Shown one piece after another: positions 1 through 6,175 of a stretch of 6,175 nucleotides of DNA (the stretch's first letter is position 1; the number at the start of each line of letters is the position of its first letter). The translations under genes and the position numbers were made by a program. The DNA lies in NCBI GenBank assembly GCA_021783935.1, contig JAJXTK010000397.1, positions 1 to 6,175 of the forward strand, read 5' to 3'. The notes under the pieces are model-generated. The model saw only the letters and a program-made list of their open reading frames with translations, was not told where the DNA came from and ran no database searches. Origin of the DNA: Myxococcales bacterium (lineage in GTDB: Bacteria > Myxococcota_A > Polyangia > Polyangiales > JADJMO01).

Positions 1-551
1 GGGCGGCCGCGCGCCGCGCCCTCGCGCGCCTCGACCCGCGCGCCGCGCCGAGCTGCGGGGAGCCCACGGAGCTCGCCCCCGCCTCGCCGCTGCTCGCCGC
101 CGCGCCCTCCGAGACCCGCACGATCGTGCGCTTCGAGACCGACGCGGGTCCCCTCGAAATCGAGCTCGATCCGCGCGACGCGCCGGTCGCCGTCGCGCGC
201 CTGATCGAGCTGGTGCGCGCGGGCTTCTACGACGGCGTCGAGATCCACCGCGTCGTGCCGGGGTTCGTCGTCCAGCTCGGCGACCCGGGCGGCGACGGCT
301 ACGGCGGCGCCACGTCGTCGCTGCGATGCGAGACGGCGCCCGTGGCGTTCGCGCGAGGCGACGTCGGGCTCGCGCTCGCCGGGCGCGACACCGGCTCGAG
401 CCAGATCTTCGTGACCCTCGCGCCGACGCCGCACCTCGACGGCAGCTACCCGTGGCTCGGTCGCGCGCTCGGGGACGCGAGCGCGTTCGCCGAAGGGGAC
501 GTGATCGTCAAGGCCAGCGCGCGCGCCTCGCCGACGATCACCCCGCCCTGA
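1..551 (+). CDS. Cyclophilin-type peptidyl-prolyl cis-trans isomerase domain, 3' end of a larger gene (5' partial)
   Basis: Cyclophilins isomerise Xaa-Pro bonds in folding proteins. The reading frame is open from base 3 to the TGA at 549-551, so the gene enters from the left. A GTG at 126 exists, but it falls on the first beta strand (RFETDAGPLEIEL), has no clear Shine-Dalgarno, and would give only 141 residues against about 164 for PpiB. I therefore read it as an internal codon. The preceding 41 codons are Ala/Arg/Pro-rich, like the end of another domain or a linker. Numbered from the GTG, HRVVPGFVVQLGD (41-53) matches the active-site block, with Arg42, Phe47 and Gln50 in place of human CypA R55, F60 and Q63. 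GSSQIFVTL (90-98) and HLDG (103-106) match the second block, with Gln93 and Phe95 for Q111 and F113. The usual H126 position is Tyr108. The family call is firm. A fusion to a HEAT-type or other N-terminal domain is a guess from related genomes. The 3' end overlaps the convergent neighbour by 14 bases. Confidence 0.82.
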   Translation, partial: AAARRALARLDPRAAPSCGEPTELAPASPLLAAAPSETRTIVRFETDAGPLEIELDPRDAPVAVARLIELVRAGFYDGVEIHRVVPGFVVQLGDPGGDGYGGATSSLRCETAPVAFARGDVGLALAGRDTGSSQIFVTLAPTPHLDGSYPWLGRALGDASAFAEGDVIVKASARASPTITPP

Positions 552-1191
552 TCGCCTCGACGCGGTAGACCTGATGCGCCCGCATGCGGCTGCGCGCGGC
601 GAGGCGGTGGCGCATCGCGAGCAGCGCGTCGAGCACGTCGAGCGCGGGCAGCTCCCGCGCCGAGAAGGCCGCGAGGCAGGCGCCGATCGGCGCGTGCGCC
701 TCGGGCGGGTGGACCAGCATGCCGGGCAGCAACGACACCCCCTCGGGCGTCGCCACCACGTAGCCGTCGATCAGCCCCGCGAGCTCCCCGGCCCCTTCGG
801 CCGCGCGCGCGAGGCCCTGGGCGGCGTCGTCGGCGCGCGACAGGCGGAAGGCCGCGCCGGTGACCAGGCACTCGAGATCGACGTCGTGCTCGCCCGCGAG
901 GCTCGCCTGGAAGAGCCCGCGCTGCGCCCGCAGGAGCGCCTCCAAGGCCGCGAGCTCCTCGCTCGCGAAGCCGCCGCGCCGCTCGAGCGACAGGCGCGTG
1001 TGCACCTCGACGTCGCACAGCACGCGATCCCAGAGCGCGGCCGATCGCTCCTCGAACCACGGATCGGCCGGCGAGAACGGCCCGACCCGCGCGACGAAGC
1101 GCGCGCGCACGCTCGCGACGATCCCCTCGAGCGCGAAGTCCGCCGCCCGCGCGACCAGCGCCTCGTAGACCTTCGCGAGCGACGGGGTCAT
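538..1191 (-). CDS. Conserved-looking hypothetical protein, 217 aa, divergent from dnaG
   Basis: I do not recognise this protein. The frame runs from ATG (complement of 1189-1191) to TGA (complement of 538-540) and encodes 217 residues. It was chosen over the overlapping open frames because its composition is that of a globular, mainly helical protein: balanced Leu/Ala/Glu/Asp, spaced aromatics and few Arg runs. The competing frames are Arg-rich. Helical stretches cover roughly residues 1-35, 75-100 and 175-200. Striking local sequences are FSPADPWFEERSAALWD (39-55) and DGYVVATPEGVSLLPGM (142-158), the second followed by HPPEAHAPIG (161-170). There are three cysteines (59, 108, 172). No signal peptide, membrane segment or known catalytic motif is visible, so it is probably cytoplasmic. 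A GAGG lies only three bases before the ATG, a poor Shine-Dalgarno position. It converges on the isomerase gene with a 14-base 3' overlap and is divergent from dnaG across 122 bases. A functional link to replication or transcription is possible but unsupported. Confidence 0.72.
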   Translation of the reverse strand: MTPSLAKVYEALVARAADFALEGIVASVRARFVARVGPFSPADPWFEERSAALWDRVLCDVEVHTRLSLERRGGFASEELAALEALLRAQRGLFQASLAGEHDVDLECLVTGAAFRLSRADDAAQGLARAAEGAGELAGLIDGYVVATPEGVSLLPGMLVHPPEAHAPIGACLAAFSARELPALDVLDALLAMRHRLAARSRMRAHQVYRVEAIRAG

Positions 1192-1203
1192 GCGCCTCGC
1201 GCC

Positions 1204-1233
1204 ACGATACGCGCCGAAAACCGTCCGCGTCGA
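1204..1233 (-). promoter_or_regulatory. Possible minus-strand promoter for the 217-aa hypothetical gene
   Basis: On the minus strand, TCGACG (complement of 1228-1233) and TATCGT (complement of 1204-1209) are separated by 18 bases. Each matches four of six bases of the sigma-70 consensus. The -10 lies 12 bases before the ATG, so transcription would start almost at the start codon, giving a nearly leaderless mRNA. That would fit the lack of a well-placed Shine-Dalgarno. In sequence this GC-rich, matches of this quality also arise by chance. Confidence 0.22.
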
Positions 1234-1239
1234 GCGCGC

Positions 1240-1268
1240 TTGACACGGTCACGGTCAGCCTCTACGCC
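1240..1268 (+). promoter_or_regulatory. Candidate sigma-70 promoter of the dnaG-rpoD pair
   Basis: A perfect TTGACA at 1240-1245 is followed, after a 17-base spacer, by TACGCC at 1263-1268. The -10 is weak and keeps only the leading TA of TATAAT. The predicted start near 1275 would leave a leader of about 40 bases before the dnaG ATG. The spacer contains two tandem copies of ACGGTC (1245-1250 and 1251-1256), which could be chance or a regulator half-site pair. It is the only good -35 in the divergent intergenic region and sits where a promoter is expected. Confidence 0.42.
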
Positions 1269-1313
1269 AGCCGACCCTGCGCACCGAGGCGGGGATCGGC
1301 ACGGGAGGCTCGG

Positions 1314-3266
1314 ATGATCGGCCGCGAGACGATCGACCGCATCCGTTCGCGCGTAAGCCTCGTCTCCGTGGTGGGGGAGACCGTCAAGCTCCAGCGCCGC
1401 GGCCGGTCGTACGTCGGGCTGTGCCCCTTCCACCAAGAGAAGAGCCCGAGCTTCACCGTCAGCGACGAGCGCGGCCTGTTCCACTGCTTCGGCTGCAAGC
1501 TCTCGGGCGACGTCTTCAAGTTCGTCGAGCTGACCGAGGGGGTCGGCTTCATGGACGCGCTCAAGAAGCTCGCCGAGCGCGCCGGCATCGAGCTCGAGGA
1601 CGACCGCAGCGACGCCGATCGCGCCCACGAACACCGGGAGAAGAAGCAGCGCGAGGAGCTCGTCGCGGTCAACGCGCTCGCCGCCGGCTTCTTCGAGCGC
1701 ATGCTCTTCGAGCACCCGCTCGGCGCGATGGCTCGCGATGAGCTCGACCGTCGCGGGCTGCGCTTCGAGGGGGCTATGGCGGACGTCCTGCGCGCCTTCC
1801 GGGTCGGCTACGCGCCGCACGGCTGGGAGGGGCTCACGAGCTTCCTCCGACAGAACGGCGTCTCGCCGGCGCTCGCCGAGCAGGTCGGCCTCCTCGCGCC
1901 GCGCACCAGCGGGAGCGGCTACTACGACGCCTTCCGGCACCGGCTCATGGTCGCCGTGCTCGACGTCTCGGGGCGCGTGGCGGCCTTCAGCGGACGCGTG
2001 CTGCCGACGCCGCCGGGCGAGCACGACGACCCGTCGCGCGGTGCCCCCCCCAAGTACGTCAACTCGCGCGAATCGACGGTCTACGCCAAGGGGCAGACGC
2101 TCTTCGGCCTCTATCAGGCGCGCAACGGGATCCGCGCGCGGGGCGAGGCCGTGCTCGTCGAGGGGAACTTCGACCTCATCGCGATGCACGCCCGGGGCAT
2201 CGACCACGTCGTCGCGCCGATGGGCACGGCGTTCACCGCGGATCAGGCGCGGCTGCTGCGGCGCTTCTCGTCGTCGATCACGCTGCTTTTCGACGCGGAT
2301 GCCGCCGGCAGGAAGGCGACCTGGGCCGCGCGCGAGACGTGCAAGGAGGCCGGGCTCGCCGCGCGCGTCGCCCGTCTCTCCGAAGGGAAGGACCCCGACG
2401 AGTTCCTCAGGGCGCGGGGGGCCGAGCCGATGCTCGACGCGCTGCGCGCCGCGCGCTCGCTCGACGAAGCGCTGATCGACGACGTGCTCGGCGCTGTGGG
2501 CTCCGGCGCCAACCTCGAGGCCAAGCGCGTCGCCCTCGACAAGGTCCGGCCGCTGCTCGAGGACCAAGAGGTCTCGCTGCGCAACGTCCTCGCCACGCGC
2601 GTCGCCCAGCAGCTCGGGCTCGATTTGCCCACGTTTTGGCGCGTGATCCGGGGGGCGCCGGTGCAGCGACCGAACGACGCGGGGGGCATGAGCGAGCCGA
2701 GCAAGAAGGAGTCCGACGAGGAGGCGTTCTCGCGCGCCATCGTGCTGGCCTTGATCTCGGCGCCCGAGCTCACCGAGGAGCCATCCGTGCAATCGGCGCT
2801 CTCGCTGGTCGCCGGCGACTGGGCCTTCGCGGTCCTCGAGCTGCGGGAGGAGATGCGAAAGTCGCGCCGAGAAAATCGGCCGATCGACGGCTCAGCGCTC
2901 CTTGCGCGGCTCCCCGAGTCGATCCAGAAGTTCGCCGCGGCCACGCTGGTCGCGCCTTCTCTCGCTCCGGTGGGCCCGGGCGCGTCGGAGGCCGGGGGGG
3001 AGGCTGGCCATGCAGAAGGTTCACGCGCCGACGCCGGCGCCGCGACCGAGGACGCCGCGAGGGCGAAGATCGTGATTCGCGAGAACGGTGCCAAGCTGGC
3101 GAAGACGGTCTCCGCCGAGCGATGCCGCGAGCTCGATCGCGAGATCGCGCGCGCCGACGCCGCCGGCGACTTCGCCCGCGCGACCACCTTGCTCCAAGAG
3201 AAGACCCGCCTGCTCGCCGCGGCTCGCACGGCCCTCCTCGAAGCCCAGGCCGACGCCGAAGCCTGA
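1314..3266 (+). CDS. dnaG: DNA primase DnaG
   Basis: DnaG synthesises the short RNA primers for the lagging strand and is recruited to the fork by the DnaB helicase. The 650 residues show the family order. The N-terminal CHC2 zinc finger has Cys37, His40, Cys58 and Cys61 as ligands in CPFHQEKSPSFTVS and FHCFGC. The RNA polymerase core has YDAFRHRLM (204-212) and KYVNSRES (247-254). The TOPRIM part has Glu283 and Asp287 in VEGNFD, Asp327 and Asp329 in LFDADAAG, and Asp360 and Asp362 in GKDPDEF, so the whole metal-binding acidic set is present. The usual EGYMD reads EGNFD. The C-terminal third is divergent: an Ala/Gly/Glu-rich stretch (about 546-582) precedes a helical segment (about 598-648) in the place of the DnaB-binding domain. 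Length is slightly above the usual 580-600. The ATG at 1314 is supported by GGGAGG at 1303-1308, five bases upstream, and by the conserved N-terminus starting directly after it. rpoD follows 146 bases downstream. Confidence 0.97.
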   Translation: MIGRETIDRIRSRVSLVSVVGETVKLQRRGRSYVGLCPFHQEKSPSFTVSDERGLFHCFGCKLSGDVFKFVELTEGVGFMDALKKLAERAGIELEDDRSDADRAHEHREKKQREELVAVNALAAGFFERMLFEHPLGAMARDELDRRGLRFEGAMADVLRAFRVGYAPHGWEGLTSFLRQNGVSPALAEQVGLLAPRTSGSGYYDAFRHRLMVAVLDVSGRVAAFSGRVLPTPPGEHDDPSRGAPPKYVNSRESTVYAKGQTLFGLYQARNGIRARGEAVLVEGNFDLIAMHARGIDHVVAPMGTAFTADQARLLRRFSSSITLLFDADAAGRKATWAARETCKEAGLAARVARLSEGKDPDEFLRARGAEPMLDALRAARSLDEALIDDVLGAVGSGANLEAKRVALDKVRPLLEDQEVSLRNVLATRVAQQLGLDLPTFWRVIRGAPVQRPNDAGGMSEPSKKESDEEAFSRAIVLALISAPELTEEPSVQSALSLVAGDWAFAVLELREEMRKSRRENRPIDGSALLARLPESIQKFAAATLVAPSLAPVGPGASEAGGEAGHAEGSRADAGAATEDAARAKIVIRENGAKLAKTVSAERCRELDREIARADAAGDFARATTLLQEKTRLLAAARTALLEAQADAEA

Positions 3267-3279
3267 GCTACTGACCATT

Positions 3280-3296
3280 TGGCCCCCCCCGGGCCA
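3280..3296 (+). other. GC hairpin in the dnaG-rpoD spacer
   Basis: TGGCCC (3280-3285) and GGGCCA (3291-3296) form a perfect six-base stem around a CCCCC loop, 14 bases after the dnaG stop. No T-run follows, so it is not a classical Rho-independent terminator. It could slow polymerase, mark an RNA processing site, or shield the dnaG 3' end, which would allow unequal dnaG and rpoD expression. The rest of the 146-base spacer is pyrimidine-rich, with TTCGCTTCG repeated at 3302-3310 and 3319-3327. I see no convincing internal promoter in it. Confidence 0.35.
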
Positions 3297-3396
3297 CTGT
3301 GTTCGCTTCGCCCTCGTTTTCGCTTCGCTTGCACCTCGCCCGCCGGTGCCCCAGAACTCCCGGCCCCTCGCTCCCCGCCCCCCGCGACACCCCGAC

Positions 3397-3402
3397 GAAG
3401 GA
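3397..3402 (+). promoter_or_regulatory. Ribosome binding site that decides the rpoD start
   Basis: GAAGGA lies 10 bases before the ATG at 3413, a slightly long but workable spacing. It supports that ATG over the in-frame GTG at 3299, which would add 38 residues of Pro/Arg/Ser-rich, non-conserved sequence and begins within a few bases of the spacer hairpin. Confidence 0.6.
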
Positions 3403-3412
3403 CACGCCACCG

Positions 3413-5179
<1,767 letters not shown>

Positions 5180-5288
5180 CCTCACCCCCTGGCCCCCTCT
5201 CCCTGAAGGGAGAGGGGGAACGTGAGACCCGTCCAGCCTCACGCGTCCTCCTCTCGCGAGGAGGGAGAGGAGGGCGGGGGAGGTGAGG
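5180..5288. repeat. Palindromic intergenic repeat with nested hairpins (REP/MITE-like)
   Basis: Most of the space between rpoD and the next gene is inverted repeats. The left half has CTCAC (5181-5185) and GTGAG (5222-5226) bracketing an 11-base perfect stem. The right half has CCTCAC (5237-5242) and GTGAGG (5283-5288) bracketing a seven-base stem, CCTCCTC/GAGGAGG (5247-5253, 5258-5264), with a TCGC loop. The far arms also pair imperfectly with each other: 5180-5203 against 5263-5288. Arms rich in CCTCACCCCC and CCCTCTCCC recall interspersed palindromes that I remember from other GC-rich genomes; this is memory, not a search. No coding capacity is evident, and the purine/pyrimidine asymmetry of the strands is strong. 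Confidence 0.65.
5193..5218 (+). terminator. Strong hairpin after rpoD, possible terminator
   Basis: CCCCCTCTCCC (5193-5203) and its exact complement (5208-5218) form an 11-base stem closed by a TGAA loop, 14 bases after the rpoD stop. No T-run follows, so intrinsic termination is not assured. It may act as a weak terminator or as a block to 3' exonucleases, and it also belongs to the palindromic repeat here. Confidence 0.4.
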
Positions 5289-5309
5289 TTCCAGTAGGCT
5301 TCGCGAATC

Positions 5310-6056
5310 GTGGCCGAGGGGCGCCTCTCGAACCTGCTCTTCTGGTCGGTGCCCGCGTCGATCGCCGCGGTGGCGGGGTGGTTCGCCTATCGGTACTTCC
5401 ACGACGCGCCGCCGCCGCCCCCGTACGAGGATACCTATGAGCTGCGCGCGAACCCGTGCGCGGCGGGGCGCCTTCGGTGCCTTGGCGGCGCGATCCAGGA
5501 GAGCACCGGCGACCGCGTGGAGCACGGCGATCACGCGGACGGCGGCGAGCTCTGCGCGTGGAAGGCGGTCGGCGCGTGCGCGCGCAAGTGCGTGGCCGAT
5601 CGCGTGACGATGGCCGGGCTCGACGCCGAGACCGCCAAGCGTCAGCTGTGCGATCCGCCGGCCGACGTGGGCTCGTTGGTGGCGGGGCAGACGAGCAATC
5701 TCGACAAGAAGCCGGACGAGGTGCCGAGCTGCGACGGCGACGGCTACGCGCCGACGTCCGACGAGATCGTCCAGTGCGTGCTGCGATCGGCGAGGGATCG
5801 CGGCACGCCGGGGGTGGTGCTCGGGACGATCCAGTGCCGCACGCGCGTGGTGGCGACGTTGGATCGAGACCCGCAGCTGATCACGCGCGAGCAGGCGATC
5901 GCGCTGTGGTGCGAGCGGCTGGGGGCGGCTTCGGCATCGGCATCGGCATCGGCATCGGCTCCGGCTCCGGCATCGGCTCCGGCTCCGGCATCGGCTCCGG
6001 CTCCGGCATCGGCTCCGGCACCGGCCACGGCACCGGCATCGGCTCCGCGCCCCTAG
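5310..6056 (+). CDS. Membrane-anchored cysteine-rich hypothetical protein with Ala/Pro/Ser repeat tail
   Basis: I do not recognise this 248-residue protein. The GTG at 5310 is the practical start: an in-frame TAG sits at 5295-5297, and later starts would cut the hydrophobic segment. The Shine-Dalgarno is weak (TAGG at 5295-5298). Residues 8-27 (LLFWSVPASIAAVAGWFAYR) look like an uncleaved signal anchor or a single membrane helix. A short PPPPP linker (34-38) leads into a domain at about 45-203. That domain holds all ten cysteines (50, 57, 82, 90, 94, 114, 141, 156, 176, 201); the even number suggests disulfides outside the cytoplasm. CDGDGYAPTSDEIVQC (141-156) is acidic and lies between two cysteines, but it does not fit a known calcium loop well. 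Residues 206-248 are an Ala/Ser/Pro repeat built on a tandem DNA array, ending in RP. The tail may be a flexible spacer in the envelope. Separated from rpoD by the palindromic repeat, it is probably its own transcription unit. Confidence 0.8.
   Translation: MAEGRLSNLLFWSVPASIAAVAGWFAYRYFHDAPPPPPYEDTYELRANPCAAGRLRCLGGAIQESTGDRVEHGDHADGGELCAWKAVGACARKCVADRVTMAGLDAETAKRQLCDPPADVGSLVAGQTSNLDKKPDEVPSCDGDGYAPTSDEIVQCVLRSARDRGTPGVVLGTIQCRTRVVATLDRDPQLITREQAIALWCERLGAASASASASASAPAPASAPAPASAPAPASAPAPATAPASAPRP
5931..6017 (+). repeat. Coding tandem repeat (6-base and 18-base units)
   Basis: Four copies of the hexamer TCGGCA (5931-5954) run into three perfect copies of an 18-base unit, GCATCGGCTCCGGCTCCG, at 5952-5969, 5970-5987 and 5988-6005. 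A partial fourth copy follows at 6006-6017, then degenerate versions to about 6047. All units are multiples of three, so copy-number change keeps the frame and lengthens or shortens the Ala-Ser/Ala-Pro tail. GCA and GCT alanine codons dominate here, whereas the rest of the window prefers GCC and GCG. This points to recent slippage growth. Confidence 0.9.
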
Positions 6057-6065
6057 CTCACTGTC

Positions 6066-6103
6066 CCCCGCGGGGTGGGTCGAAGCCCTCGCCTTTCAGG
6101 CGA
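6066..6103. other. Hairpins after the cysteine-rich gene, possible termination region
   Basis: A perfect ten-base palindrome, CCCCGCGGGG (6066-6075), is followed by a six-base stem, TCGCCT/AGGCGA (6089-6094, 6098-6103), with a TTC loop. They lie 10 to 47 bases past the stop codon at 6054-6056. No T-run follows on either strand, so a terminator role is only suggested by position. Confidence 0.3.
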
Positions 6104-6120
6104 CGACTTCCAGATCGAAC

Positions 6121-6167
6121 GGCCCCCATCCCCAGCCCTTCCCCCGCGGTGCGTGGGAAGGGGGCCC
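6121..6167. repeat. Second palindromic intergenic element at the right edge
   Basis: CCCTTCCC (6136-6143) and GGGAAGGG (6155-6162) form a perfect eight-base stem around an 11-base loop. An outer pairing is possible between GGCCCCC (6121-6127) and GGGGGCC (6160-6166), which competes with the inner stem. Like the element after rpoD it opens with GGCCCCC and separates pyrimidine from purine arms, but the sequences are not close copies. It may continue past the window end. Confidence 0.45.
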
Positions 6168-6175
6168 AACGCGCG

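Noticed and set aside
446..1252. A 268-codon minus-strand frame overlapping the 217-aa gene
   Set aside because: Arg/Gly/Ala-biased composition and deep overlap into the isomerase domain; it is the +1 shadow of the chosen gene.
574..1317. A 247-codon plus-strand open frame opposite the hypothetical gene
   Set aside because: Extremely Arg-rich product with low-complexity composition; the minus-strand reading is far more protein-like.
1188..2792. A 534-codon minus-strand open frame opposite the 5' half of dnaG
   Set aside because: Antisense to the conserved zinc-finger and TOPRIM coding region, with an Arg/Glu/Ala-biased product typical of a shadow frame.
3299..3412. A 38-residue N-terminal extension of RpoD from the GTG at 3299
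   Set aside because: The added residues are Pro/Arg/Ser-rich and not sigma-like, and a Shine-Dalgarno precedes the ATG at 3413, where region 1.1 begins.
5279..5283. GGAGG as a Shine-Dalgarno for the cysteine-rich gene
   Set aside because: It lies 26 bases before the GTG, too far to act, and it is part of the palindromic repeat.
5744..6028. A minus-strand frame of Ala-Gly-Asp repeats
   Set aside because: It is the reverse reading of the tandem repeat in the cysteine-rich gene.
6057..6175. Possible 3' end of a minus-strand gene entering from the right (a frame ending FDLEVVA or one ending PPRGGQ)
   Set aside because: The open stretches are short, cross the palindromic element, and show no recognisable protein; too little sequence to support a gene.

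Overview
This is a very GC-rich chromosomal window. Its codons end almost uniformly in G or C, and long open frames run on both strands as a result. The sequence composition, the DnaG and RpoD variants, the lineage-type hypothetical proteins and the palindromic intergenic repeats fit a myxobacterium-like member of the Myxococcota (order Polyangiales, for example a Sandaracinus-like organism). That placement is an inference from style, not from a database match.

Layout. (1) Positions 1-551 hold the 3' end of a plus-strand gene whose last domain is a cyclophilin-type peptidyl-prolyl isomerase; the frame is open to the left edge, so the gene begins outside the window. (2) Positions 538-1191, minus strand, encode a 217-residue protein of unknown function that converges on the isomerase gene and overlaps it by 14 bases. 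(3) A 122-base divergent intergenic region carries a good -35 hexamer and the Shine-Dalgarno of the next gene. (4) Positions 1314-3266 encode DNA primase DnaG. (5) A 146-base, pyrimidine-rich intercistronic spacer contains a GC hairpin. (6) Positions 3413-5179 encode the housekeeping sigma factor RpoD. (7) Positions 5180-5309 are filled mainly by a palindromic repeat of nested hairpins. (8) Positions 5310-6056 encode a membrane-anchored, cysteine-rich protein of unknown function with an Ala/Pro/Ser repeat tail. (9) Positions 6057-6175 hold several hairpins and a second palindromic element running to the right edge.

The core is a dnaG-rpoD pair, the conserved part of the macromolecular synthesis operon that couples replication priming to transcription initiation. 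rpsU, the first gene of the Escherichia coli version, is absent immediately upstream; a divergently transcribed gene of unknown function sits there instead.

I found no mobile element with a transposase, no CRISPR array, no RNA gene and no defence or biosynthetic system. The least explained items are the two unrecognised proteins, the coding tandem repeat at 5931-6017 and the palindromic elements after rpoD and at the right edge.
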